Shown here: one piece after another, positions 51,396 to 59,974 of the stretch
Layout: each line of letters opens with the position of its first letter
Position numbering within the stretch: the first letter of the stretch is position 1
Source of the DNA: Parapedobacter sp042666505
Lineage (GTDB): Bacteria > Bacteroidota > Bacteroidia > Sphingobacteriales > Sphingobacteriaceae
Length of the DNA stretch: 64,000 nucleotides
Reading direction: 5' to 3'
Assembly: GCF_042666505.1 (NCBI RefSeq)
Contig: NZ_JBHTDN010000001.1
Span: forward strand, 992,001-1,056,000
Program-made: the position numbers and the translations under genes
The notes under the pieces: model-generated
Database searches by the model: none
Told to the model about the DNA's origin: nothing
What the model saw: the letters and a program-made list of their open reading frames with translations, nothing else

Positions 51396-52996
51396 GGCGA
51401 TTCACTGACTTGTTTGCGGCCATCGACCGGACGACAAAAACCAACGAGAAAATCGCAGCTATCGTTGACTACCTTGCAGGCGGCGACGATCGAAGTAACC
51501 TATACGCCGTAGCGTTACTGACCGGCAATCGGCCGAAACGGCCGGTAACGACCGGCGAACTCAAGGCGTGGGCAGCCGAAATGGCTGGAATACCCGACTG
51601 GCTATTCGAAGAATCCTATCACATTGTCGGGGATCTGGCCGAGGCCATCGCGTTGGTCCTTCCGCCAGACCCTCTTTCCGGAAGCGATTATCAGCTAACG
51701 GACATAATTGACGAGTTATCGCTACTGCCGAGAAAAAACGACGAACAGAAAAAGGAGATCATTACCGGATATTGGCGGCACCTGGACAAGGATGAGCGAT
51801 TTATCTTTACAAAACTAATTACCGGGAATTTTCGGATTGGCGTATCCCGCCAATTGGTTATAAAAGCGCTTTCCAACCACCTAGGTATGGATGAAGCTGC
51901 GGTGGCACATCGCCTGATGGGTAAATGGATTCCGGCAATGGAAACCATGGCATCATTATTTTCGGAATCCGCCTCGGGTACCCGTGATTTCCAACCTTAT
52001 CCCTTCTACCTCGCCTATCAATTAGATGCCCCGGCGGAGACACTCGGCAATATCGGTGACTGGTACATTGAGAAAAAATTGGACGGCATACGGGGTCAGA
52101 TCATCGTGCGCAACAACCAACTATTTGTGTGGAGCAGGGGAGAAGATTTGCTGACGGATAAATTTCCGGAATTCACCAGGCTGAGCCAGTCTTTGCCCGA
52201 CGGAACAGTCATCGACGGGGAAATCATTCCTTGGCAGGGCGGGCGACCCTTGTCTTTTCAACTCATGCAGACACGCATCGGGAGGAAGAACCTATCTCAA
52301 AAGTCGCTCCGCGAGGCACCCTTGGTGATGGTTTGCTACGACCTGCTGGAGTGGAAGGGCGAAGACATCCGCGACATGCCGATGCGCTACCGTCGCAACC
52401 TTCTTGAAACCTTGTTTTCCTCACCGACGTTTGCCCATGATGTATTGTTGCTGTCGGAAATCATGCCGTTCAACAACTGGGCGGAAGTAGCCGTTTTTCG
52501 CCAGCACGCACGTGATTTTCATTGTGAGGGCGTCATGCTCAAACGTCGCGACAGTGCTTATGGCAACGGTCGTCGAAGGGGAAACTGGTGGAAATGGAAA
52601 ACCGAACCGCTGACGGCAGATGGCGTGCTGATCTATGCGCAAAGTGGTCATGGGCGCCGGGCAAACCTGTATACGGATTATACGTTTGCCGTATGGGACG
52701 AAACCGGAACGTTGGTGCCTTTCGCCAAAGCGTATTCGGGGCTCACCGACAAAGAGATTGTGGAATTGGATAGCTGGATTAAACGGAATACAACTGAACG
52801 CTTCGGCCCGGTACGCAGCGTGACGCCGTACCATGTCTTTGAGATCGCTTTTGAGGGAATCCAACAAAGTAGTCGGCATAAATCAGGCGTGGCATTACGT
52901 TTTCCCCGCATCCTGCGGTGGCGACGAGACAAGACACCCGAAAGTGCAAATACCAAAGCTGATTTGCTGCAGCTCATTGCGGCGGTCAATGGATGA
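51392..52996 (+). CDS. ATP-dependent DNA ligase of the Lhr-associated repair cluster
   Basis: The 534-residue ligase has an N-terminal DNA-binding domain (1-200), a nucleotidyltransferase domain and an OB fold. Motif I is EKKLDGIRGQ with the AMP-accepting Lys229. Motif III is DGTVIDGEIIPW, motif IV is HCEGVMLKRRDSAYGNGR, and motif V is WWKWKTEP. This is the LigB/LigC-like group often named cisplatin-damage-response ligase. The start overlaps the exonuclease stop by 4 bp, and the helicase gene follows about 80 bp downstream. It joins nicks in dsDNA using ATP. Confidence 0.9.
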   Translation: MRRFTDLFAAIDRTTKTNEKIAAIVDYLAGGDDRSNLYAVALLTGNRPKRPVTTGELKAWAAEMAGIPDWLFEESYHIVGDLAEAIALVLPPDPLSGSDYQLTDIIDELSLLPRKNDEQKKEIITGYWRHLDKDERFIFTKLITGNFRIGVSRQLVIKALSNHLGMDEAAVAHRLMGKWIPAMETMASLFSESASGTRDFQPYPFYLAYQLDAPAETLGNIGDWYIEKKLDGIRGQIIVRNNQLFVWSRGEDLLTDKFPEFTRLSQSLPDGTVIDGEIIPWQGGRPLSFQLMQTRIGRKNLSQKSLREAPLVMVCYDLLEWKGEDIRDMPMRYRRNLLETLFSSPTFAHDVLLLSEIMPFNNWAEVAVFRQHARDFHCEGVMLKRRDSAYGNGRRRGNWWKWKTEPLTADGVLIYAQSGHGRRANLYTDYTFAVWDETGTLVPFAKAYSGLTDKEIVELDSWIKRNTTERFGPVRSVTPYHVFEIAFEGIQQSSRHKSGVALRFPRILRWRRDKTPESANTKADLLQLIAAVNG

Positions 52997-53074
52997 AATT
53001 GTACCTTTGTAGACCGACCAGCATTACTGGCAAGAGATTAAAAGCGAACCACTAACGTAAGGAAACCCATATCA

Positions 53075-55492
53075 TTGAATACATTCGCCGAAACTTGGTT
53101 CTTCAATCAACAGTGGCAACCCCACCGCTTCCAGCAGGAAACTTGGTCGGCCATTGCCAAGGGGCGGTCGGGGCTACTGAATGCACCCACAGGATATGGG
53201 AAAACCTTCGCTGTTTGGTTCGGTGTACTTCAGCGCTATTATCGGAAAGAGCGGCGAAAAAAAGGGCTTCACTGTTTGTGGGTCACTCCGTTACGGGCGC
53301 TTTCTGCAGAAATACTCCAAGCAACCCGTACGGTAAGCGACGACCTGGAGCTCGATTACCGAATTGGATTGCGCACCGGCGATACCGGTGCTGCCGAACG
53401 GCAACGGCAGAAAACTTCAGCACCGCAGGCACTTATTACTACCCCCGAAAGTATCCATTTGTTAATGGCATCAAAAGGTTACCACGAGTATTTCAGCGGG
53501 CTGGAGTTTGTAGTGATCGACGAGTGGCATGAATTAATGGGCAGCAAACGGGGCGTGTTGGTAGAGCTTGCCCTTAGCAGGCTTCGTGCGATCTGTCCCA
53601 ATCTGCAGGTGTGGGGAATCTCCGCTACCATTGGCAATCTCGAAGAAGCCATGGAAATCCTGTTGGGTGGGAAGGACAAAGGTACGTTGGTTCGTGCCAG
53701 GCTGAAAAAGGACATTCACATGGAAACCTTGCTACCCGACGTCTTGGAACGCTTTCCGTGGGCGGGTCATCTGGGTACGACGATGATTGACAAGGTGTTA
53801 CCCATCATCGATGCTCATCAGTCTACCTTGCTGTTTACCAATACCCGCTCGCAGGCAGAGATCTGGTACCATCGATTGTTGGATGCTGCACCGCAGCTCG
53901 CCGGCGCGTTGGCCATCCACCACGGATCGCTCAGCGATGAATTACGCCTGTGGGTGGAAGATGCGCTGCATCGCGGAATACTTAAGGCGGTTGTATGCAC
54001 GAGCAGCCTCGACCTAGGAGTAGATTTCCGGCCGGTAGACTGTGTGGTGCAGATCGGGTCGCCCAAAGGTGTCGCTCGATTTGTACAGCGCGCCGGCAGA
54101 AGTGGCCACCGCCCAGGCGAAACGAGTAAAATCTATTTCCTCCCTACGCACTCCTTGGAAATTATGGAGGGGGCAGCGATCCGATATGCGGTACATCATC
54201 AATTGCTGGAGCAGCGGCTGCCCTACGTTCGCTCGTTTGACGTACTGTTGCAGTACATGGTCACACTGGCGGTATCCGATGGCTTTCGTGCGGATGAACT
54301 ATATAACGAGATTAAGCAAACCCACTGCTTTTCTTCCATCAACCGCGATGAATTTGACGAATGCCTGCTGATGGTGACCCAGGGCGGCCGCACACTGGAT
54401 ACGTACGAAGAGTTTCACAAAGTAGTCATAGATAGCGGTGTGTATAAAGTGACCAGCAAGCGTGTTGCCATGCGGCATCGGCTGAGTATCGGGGCCATTG
54501 TGTCCGATATGATGATGCGCGTAAAGTTCCTGAGTGGCAAATACCTTGGTACCATCGAGGAATGGTTCATCTCCCGTCTGCAACCCGGCGATACGTTCTG
54601 GTTTTCGGGACGGCTGCTTGAACTGGTACGGGTAAAGGACATCCAGGCTATTGTCCGGCCGGCCGCCGGTAAAAAAGGCGCTGTCCCATCGTGGATGGGC
54701 GGCCGATTCCCCATATCGGATAATTTCGGGGCAGCGCTTCGGCATACGTTTACCGAGATTCACCGGAAGAGCAGCAGCCTTCCCACAGAGCTGCGGTACC
54801 TACAACCTCTTTTTGCCGAACAGCGCCGGGTTTCGGCGCTACCGGGGGAAGACGAATTGCTGGTGGAATACATTTATACCCGCCACGGCTATCACTTGTT
54901 TGTTTACCCGTTTGAGGGAAAGTTGGTGCACGAGGGCATGGCGGCTGTAGTGGCGTATCGGCTGAGCAGCATCCGGAGAGCGACCTTCAGCATCGCCAGT
55001 AACGAATATGGTTTTGAGCTGCTCTGCGATGACCCGCTGCCGTTGGATGAAGCACTGCAAGCGGGGTTGTTTTCAACCGCAAAACTATTCGACGATATAC
55101 GGAGTGGTATCAACATTCGGGAGATGGCACGACGCAAGTTCCGTGACATCGCCGGAATCGCGGGTCTCGTGTTCCAGGGGTATCCGGGTAAGCCGATGAA
55201 AACAAAACATATACAAGCCAATTCAGGCTTGTTTTTTTCGGTATTCGAGGAATATGATTCTGGAAATCTGCTGCTCCGGCAAGCTTACGATGAAGTATAT
55301 GACTTCCAATTAGAGGCCTCTCGCATGCACAAAGCATTCGAGCGGATCAGCACGCATCGCATCGTTGTGCAACGGCCGGATCAGCTCACGCCGTTTGCCT
55401 TTCCCGTATTTGCCGAGTCATTCCGTGAGCGGTACAGCAATGAAGATTGGCAGGCTCGGTTAGAGAAATTGAAAACCCAATTGGAGACATAG
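53075..55492 (+). CDS. Lhr-Core ligase-associated DEXH-box helicase
   Basis: The 805-residue SF2 helicase matches the Lhr-Core group. Walker A is APTGYGKT (37-44). Motif Ia is WVTPLRALSAEILQA, the DEXH box is VVIDEWHELMG, motif III is GISATIGN, and motif VI is FVQRAGRSGHRPGE. The C-terminal winged-helix and Lhr-specific domains follow (WFISRLQPGDTFWFSGRLLE). Lhr translocates 3' to 5' on ssDNA and unwinds RNA:DNA hybrids. There is no in-frame ATG near the conserved beginning, so initiation is probably at TTG 53075. The exonuclease and ligase precede it and the phosphoesterase follows. Confidence 0.9.
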   Translation: MNTFAETWFFNQQWQPHRFQQETWSAIAKGRSGLLNAPTGYGKTFAVWFGVLQRYYRKERRKKGLHCLWVTPLRALSAEILQATRTVSDDLELDYRIGLRTGDTGAAERQRQKTSAPQALITTPESIHLLMASKGYHEYFSGLEFVVIDEWHELMGSKRGVLVELALSRLRAICPNLQVWGISATIGNLEEAMEILLGGKDKGTLVRARLKKDIHMETLLPDVLERFPWAGHLGTTMIDKVLPIIDAHQSTLLFTNTRSQAEIWYHRLLDAAPQLAGALAIHHGSLSDELRLWVEDALHRGILKAVVCTSSLDLGVDFRPVDCVVQIGSPKGVARFVQRAGRSGHRPGETSKIYFLPTHSLEIMEGAAIRYAVHHQLLEQRLPYVRSFDVLLQYMVTLAVSDGFRADELYNEIKQTHCFSSINRDEFDECLLMVTQGGRTLDTYEEFHKVVIDSGVYKVTSKRVAMRHRLSIGAIVSDMMMRVKFLSGKYLGTIEEWFISRLQPGDTFWFSGRLLELVRVKDIQAIVRPAAGKKGAVPSWMGGRFPISDNFGAALRHTFTEIHRKSSSLPTELRYLQPLFAEQRRVSALPGEDELLVEYIYTRHGYHLFVYPFEGKLVHEGMAAVVAYRLSSIRRATFSIASNEYGFELLCDDPLPLDEALQAGLFSTAKLFDDIRSGINIREMARRKFRDIAGIAGLVFQGYPGKPMKTKHIQANSGLFFSVFEEYDSGNLLLRQAYDEVYDFQLEASRMHKAFERISTHRIVVQRPDQLTPFAFPVFAESFRERYSNEDWQARLEKLKTQLET

Positions 55493-55496
55493 CGGT

Positions 55497-56147
55497 ATGG
55501 GGAAGACAATCCAACTGATGGACACACGGCTCATGTTATTACCTGAAAGAGCTTTGCTGCTCCCCGAATACCGCACCTTGGTGGTTGCCGACTGGCATTT
55601 GGGCAAGGGGACACACTTTCGTAAGGCAGGTATTTTCATGCCGGTGTTGCCGGTTGATAAAGATCTGGTGCGCCTCCAGGCGTTGCTGGATAGATACGAG
55701 GTCGAAACCTTGATTTTTCTTGGTGATCTGTTTCACAGCGATTTCAATAGCGAATGGTTAGTGTTTGAACGGTTCCGAACCGCTAATCCATTTATACGGT
55801 TTATTCTTACCCGTGGCAACCACGATATTTTGCCGGATGATTTATTGGAAAACGCAGCGGTTGATGTGGTGTCCTCATATGCTGTTGCACCGCACATTCA
55901 CTGCACTCATCACCCAGCAGGGGATGGATTTGCCGGACGGTTGAACATCGCTGGCCATGTTCATCCGGGATGTCTTATTCCCACAAAAGGGAAACAGGCT
56001 TACCGCTTACCGTGCTTTTATTTCTACAAGCAAATATTCGTATTGCCGGCATTTGGCATGCTGACGGGACTTCACATGGTACAGCCTGCACGCGGCGCGC
56101 GTATTTATCCAACGGTGGGCGACAAAGTGCTGGAATGGGTAGTTTGA
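55497..56147 (+). CDS. Ligase-associated metallophosphoesterase (PdeM-like)
   Basis: The 216-residue calcineurin-type phosphoesterase has all metal-binding motifs: VVADWHLGKGTHFRKAG (D-x-H), FLGDLFHSDFNSEW (G-D), TRGNHDILPD (G-N-H-D) and HCTHHPAGDGFA with IAGHVHPGC (G-H-x-H). Proteins of this cluster are Mn-dependent phosphodiesterases or nucleases. The ATG at 55497 is 4 bp after the helicase stop, so it is the last gene of the exonuclease-ligase-helicase-phosphoesterase operon. Confidence 0.9.
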   Translation: MGKTIQLMDTRLMLLPERALLLPEYRTLVVADWHLGKGTHFRKAGIFMPVLPVDKDLVRLQALLDRYEVETLIFLGDLFHSDFNSEWLVFERFRTANPFIRFILTRGNHDILPDDLLENAAVDVVSSYAVAPHIHCTHHPAGDGFAGRLNIAGHVHPGCLIPTKGKQAYRLPCFYFYKQIFVLPAFGMLTGLHMVQPARGARIYPTVGDKVLEWVV

Positions 56148-56210
56148 TTTTCCATTTTCCAAAACAATTGCAGCCATTCCCCGTAACTATTCATAGTAAA
56201 AGAGTTAAAA

Positions 56211-56216
56211 AGGAGG
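56211..56216 (+). promoter_or_regulatory. Strong Shine-Dalgarno (AGGAGG) of the PfpI/DJ-1 gene
   Basis: AGGAGG within AAAAAGGAGGATT lies 7 bp before the ATG at 56224. It is the third such site in the window, after 32064-32072 and 49376-49381; all three precede stress-type genes. Confidence 0.65.
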
Positions 56217-56223
56217 ATTAATT

Positions 56224-56787
56224 ATGGCTGATGAACTAAGAGATCGGAAAGTGGCAATTTTAACGACAGATGGATTTGAAGAAATCGAATTGACAAGCCC
56301 GCGGGACGCCATACAGATGGCGGGTGGAATCACCGATATTGTATCACCCAACCAAGATATTGTACGGGCCAAGAAAGGGAATGATTGGAGCCTTGATTTC
56401 GATGTGGATGTGCCGTTGGACCGGGCAAGCGTCGACGATTACGACGCGTTATTAATACCCGGTGGTGTGATCAATCCGGATAAGCTTCGCGTTAACGGGC
56501 AAGCATTGGATTTTGTAAGAGCTTTTTTTAATGCTGGAAAGCCGGTAGCGGCAATTTGCCACGGCCCGCAAGTACTCATTGATGCAGAAGTGGTGGAAGG
56601 CCGGAAGATGACGTCCGTAAAAAATATCAGCAAGGACCTGATCAACGCGGGGGCGCTTTGGGAAGATAGCCCCGTGGTGGTTGACCAGGGGCTGGTCACG
56701 AGTCGCACCCCGGATGACCTTCCTGATTTCAACGAAAAGGTTATCGAGGAATTTGCGGAGGGAAAACACGCGGGGCAGCATGCTTGA
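56224..56787 (+). CDS. PfpI/YhbO (DJ-1 superfamily) stress protein
   Basis: The 187-residue protein is a DJ-1/PfpI family member. It starts RKVAILTTDGFEEIELTSPR (the Glu of the catalytic site is in GFEEIE) and has the nucleophile elbow AAICHGPQVLIDA with Cys112. LLIPGGVINPDKLRVN precedes it and VTSRTPDDLPDFNEKVIEEF ends the fold. The group includes YhbO/YajL-like stress-resistance proteins, reported as deglycases or chaperones (debated). It is probably monocistronic. Confidence 0.9.
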   Translation: MADELRDRKVAILTTDGFEEIELTSPRDAIQMAGGITDIVSPNQDIVRAKKGNDWSLDFDVDVPLDRASVDDYDALLIPGGVINPDKLRVNGQALDFVRAFFNAGKPVAAICHGPQVLIDAEVVEGRKMTSVKNISKDLINAGALWEDSPVVVDQGLVTSRTPDDLPDFNEKVIEEFAEGKHAGQHA

Positions 56788-56817
56788 TCGAAACTACAAC
56801 GATCGGCAATGGATTCG

Positions 56818-56852
56818 ATCACCCTGGCAGAAACTTTTTCGGCCGGGGTGAT
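56818..56852. terminator. Hairpin between the PfpI gene and the TlpA-like gene
   Basis: ATCACCCTGG (56818-56827) pairs with CCGGGGTGAT (56843-56852), 10 bp with one G-T wobble and a 15-nt loop. It sits between two convergent genes, but no proper U-tract follows on either side, so its role as a terminator is uncertain. Confidence 0.4.
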
Positions 56853-56865
56853 TATGCACGATAAC

Positions 56866-58035
56866 CTATAAAGCTTTTTTTATTGCTGCTTCAATCTTTT
56901 CTGTATTGAACCCTAATGAGACATAAGCGACTTTTCCGGCTCGGTCAACTAAAATTATGGTGGGATAACCATAGATTCCGATTTTATCAGCCAATGCCTG
57001 ACCGTCATACAGCATTCTGTAGGCAGGGCTTTCGCGGTTATAAAAAAATGTGACATCATCTTTTGCTTCGTATGCATTTATACTTAAAATCTCGATCTGT
57101 TTTCCGTATTTTTCCTGTAACGCTTTGAGTTCTGGAAAGGCGGCCAAGCAGTATCCGCAGTTTTTAATCCAAAATTCGACAAGTATCATTTTTCCTTTGA
57201 AATCGCTGGATGTAAGGGTATCCGTGGTTTGTTTCTTGATTTCGGGTAGCTTCCAATTCGGCAACGCATGTCCAACGGATATCATTGGCTTTTGGGCCTC
57301 ATCTTTTAACGGTTTATAGCCATTATAACTCGAAAAAAACCAAGAATTTTCCGTAGGTTCCATTGGATCGGTATTAATATTTGTAAAAACAGTTTTGGTA
57401 TAATAACGATCGTTTTCAATGCTGTTACTGTCGAATACGATATAAGGAAGATAAGTCATTTTGTCGACAATCAACGTATAAAAACGTGTGACATCAGACT
57501 TCAAACCCCAAACGCCTTTAGGAAAATCCAATGTCTTTTTATATAATTCAAATTTTATCAGATAGTACGACTTGTTATCGATTAAAGTATCTTGGATAGA
57601 CTTTGGTATCGAATCGTTGGCTATTAGCAACGGCAATGCAACACGAAGCGTTGTAATTGAGTTATGGAGCAGTGTCAAATTTCCCAGTTTATTTATTGTG
57701 GCTTTTTGTAGATCAATCGTACAGTCTTTGTGGTTTAAAAGGAAGTACTCTGTTCCATTGTAGACTTGGAAAGCGTCTGTGGAATAAAGCTGAAATCTGG
57801 AAACGTTTCCCTCTTTGTTTGGATGATACTCAAAATAGGAATCCCCTGAGTTTTTCACAAAATCATTACTCCTGATATTGCTAATTTCTCGATGGCTTGA
57901 GTAAGAAATCCGTTTAAGGTTGTTCAATGTTTCACAGGTCTTTTTTAATACATCTGTCGCTTCGAATGTTCGTTGCGCATTTGTGACATTCATGAACACT
58001 AAAGTTAGGATAAGAAGGATTGGATATTGCTTCAT
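56866..58035 (-). CDS. Secreted TlpA-like thioredoxin-domain protein with N-terminal beta-rich domain
   Basis: The 389-residue protein has a signal peptide (YPILLILTLVFMNVTNAQR). An N-terminal domain of about 220 residues resembles the LolA-like or outer-membrane-carrier beta-fold (KRISYSSHREISNIRSNDFV; SYFEYHPNKEGNVSRFQLYS). The C-terminal thioredoxin/TlpA domain has WIKNCGYCLAAFPELKAL (CGYC, 293-296) and YGYPTIILVDRAGKVAYVSL (cis-Pro). It would act in the periplasm as a disulfide reductase. The gene is divergent from the LytS-type kinase by about 185 bp and shares the AT-rich composition of that pair. Confidence 0.8.
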   Translation of the reverse strand: MKQYPILLILTLVFMNVTNAQRTFEATDVLKKTCETLNNLKRISYSSHREISNIRSNDFVKNSGDSYFEYHPNKEGNVSRFQLYSTDAFQVYNGTEYFLLNHKDCTIDLQKATINKLGNLTLLHNSITTLRVALPLLIANDSIPKSIQDTLIDNKSYYLIKFELYKKTLDFPKGVWGLKSDVTRFYTLIVDKMTYLPYIVFDSNSIENDRYYTKTVFTNINTDPMEPTENSWFFSSYNGYKPLKDEAQKPMISVGHALPNWKLPEIKKQTTDTLTSSDFKGKMILVEFWIKNCGYCLAAFPELKALQEKYGKQIEILSINAYEAKDDVTFFYNRESPAYRMLYDGQALADKIGIYGYPTIILVDRAGKVAYVSLGFNTEKIEAAIKKAL

Positions 58036-58219
58036 TGTCTTTTCTGTACTTTTCTTTAAAAATAATGGGTACCGACTTTCATGTTTTTTCTTTTAGACAA
58101 ATGCGTAAAATAATTAGACAGGAACACGTGAATGGCCATTGGTCGAAAAAACGAAGCCTTTTGTCGAAATACCTTCCGTACCAGAAATTAGCTTTGAAAA
58201 TTATTTTTACCTTGTGGCT

Positions 58220-59287
58220 ATGTCTAAGAGTCCGTTGGTTGGCTTTTCTAAGTATACAAAGATAGAGGTAGTATTTTTTCTAACCTATTTTTTTGGTTTT
58301 CGTATACTGACAGATCTAGAATACAATTTCTGGGAAGAACAATATACGGGCCTTTCCTGGAAGGATATTGAGTCCGTTTTGGCTTTTGGAACGGCAGCTT
58401 TGCCTGCTTTTCTTTTGTTCTATAAGGGCTTGCACTCTTGTATTCAAAAAAGACGTGTTTGGACATTTGTGATTCTCGTCATACTGTTTTTAGTCGGATA
58501 TGGTTTCTATCAAAAGGCAGTTTATTTCCTGTATGCCCGTATTGATTTTTTTTCAGAAGAGTTTCGACGTAGCGTTTTAAGGTTTTATGAATCACAATCG
58601 ATAGGTTACAGTTTTGTTTATGTATTTCGCGAGATGTTGGTAATCAGTGCTTTGTCTTATTTTGTTCACTCTTTAAGACAAAGTGAACAACTCAACAGCT
58701 TGAGAGAGGATCAATTAATTTCAGAACTTAAGTATCTGAAAGCTCAATTGCAGCCCCATTTTTTTTTCAATACGTTAAACAACATCTACGGATTGGCGCT
58801 AGAAGGTTCGAAAGATACGGCCCCCATGGTAGGGAAATTAGCCGAGATGATGCGTTATATTCTTTACCGCGCCCAAAACCCGATGGTACCTTTGCGACAG
58901 GAAATTTCTTTTTTGAAAAGTTATGTGGACATCGAACGTCTCAGACATACAAACCGAGCTTCAATAGAGATAGATATGCAAGGAGACGTTGAAGGGGTAC
59001 TTGTAGCCCCGTTGATTTTTTTACCTTTCGTGGAAAACGCATTTAAGCACGGAATCAGTAACACCGTGGATCGTTCGTTTGTGAGCATCGTGTTCATATC
59101 ATTTGGTGGAGAACTGCATTTTCAAGTAATGAATAGCAAGATATCCAGTTCGGTTATGACCGAAAGCAAGGGAGGAATTGGACTGTATAATGTGAAACAA
59201 CGATTGACCTTGTTGTATCCAAAACGGCATACCTTGGCAATTGTAGACGAAGCGGATTTTTTTCTAATAAATTTGACATTGTCGTGA
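58220..59287 (+). CDS. LytS-type sensor histidine kinase
   Basis: The 355-residue kinase has four predicted membrane helices at about 15-32 (VVFFLTYFFGFRILTDL), 48-68, 75-100 and 137-158. A His_kinase (PF06580) catalytic part follows, with LKAQLQPHFFFNTLNNIYGL (phospho-acceptor His) and the ATPase region APLIFLPFVENAFKHGISN (N box) plus GGIGLYNVKQRLTLLYP (G box). Start: ATG at 58220 (MSKSPLVG). A TTG at 58139 would add 27 residues. The response regulator overlaps its stop by 4 bp (GTGA). The sensed signal is not evident. Confidence 0.85.
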   Translation: MSKSPLVGFSKYTKIEVVFFLTYFFGFRILTDLEYNFWEEQYTGLSWKDIESVLAFGTAALPAFLLFYKGLHSCIQKRRVWTFVILVILFLVGYGFYQKAVYFLYARIDFFSEEFRRSVLRFYESQSIGYSFVYVFREMLVISALSYFVHSLRQSEQLNSLREDQLISELKYLKAQLQPHFFFNTLNNIYGLALEGSKDTAPMVGKLAEMMRYILYRAQNPMVPLRQEISFLKSYVDIERLRHTNRASIEIDMQGDVEGVLVAPLIFLPFVENAFKHGISNTVDRSFVSIVFISFGGELHFQVMNSKISSSVMTESKGGIGLYNVKQRLTLLYPKRHTLAIVDEADFFLINLTLS

Positions 59288-59961
59288 AACGCATAGACTG
59301 TATCATCGTAGATGACGAACCCATTGCCATTTCAATTTTAGAGAAACACATTATTCGCAATGGCGAGCTACAGCTGCTGGCAAAATGTCCCAACGCATTG
59401 GAAGCATTTGATGTACTACTTACCAAACAGGTAGATTTGATGTTTCTTGATATTAGGATGCCATCCATTAATGGCATTGATTTCCTGAAATCACTTAAAC
59501 ATCCGCCGAAGGTTATCTTCACAACGGCATTCTCTGAACATGCCATTGATGGTTATGAGTTGGACGCCGTTGATTTCTTGCTGAAACCCATTACCTATGA
59601 ACGTTTTTCAAGGGGCATCGAGCGCTTCCTGCATAAGTCGCCATTAAAAGAGCCGGAAGAAAAAAAAGATTATTCATTTTTCAAAATATCCGGCCAATTG
59701 GTTAAGATTTTCCACCGAGATATCTATTATGCCCGGTCGGTTAAAGACTACATCCAACTGCGGACGAGCAAAGGTAATTTTATGACTTACATGACCATGA
59801 AGCAATTGGGGGGTACATTACCATCCGATTCGTTTGCTCGGGTGCACCGCTCATACATGGTTAATCGAATACATATCGATGTAATGACAAAAAATAGTTT
59901 AATAATAATGGGCGATTGCATTCCGATAGGGAAAATTTACCGCTCAGCTTTTTACGGTTAG
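59284..59961 (+). CDS. LytTR-family response regulator
   Basis: The 225-residue protein has a receiver domain with IIVDDEPIAISILEKHI (acid pocket), phospho-acceptor Asp in LMFLDIRMPSINGIDFL, FTTAFSEHAIDGYELDAVDF and LLKPITYERFSRGIERF (Lys). It ends with a LytTR DNA-binding domain at about 130-225 (RSVKDYIQLRTSKGNFMTYM; FARVHRSYMVNRIHIDVMTK). It begins with GTG at 59284, overlapping the kinase stop. The likely targets are the divergent TlpA-like gene and itself, since LytTR sites are often adjacent. No direct repeat was resolved by eye. Confidence 0.9.
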   Translation: MKRIDCIIVDDEPIAISILEKHIIRNGELQLLAKCPNALEAFDVLLTKQVDLMFLDIRMPSINGIDFLKSLKHPPKVIFTTAFSEHAIDGYELDAVDFLLKPITYERFSRGIERFLHKSPLKEPEEKKDYSFFKISGQLVKIFHRDIYYARSVKDYIQLRTSKGNFMTYMTMKQLGGTLPSDSFARVHRSYMVNRIHIDVMTKNSLIIMGDCIPIGKIYRSAFYG

Positions 59962-59974
59962 CAGATACCGGCTT

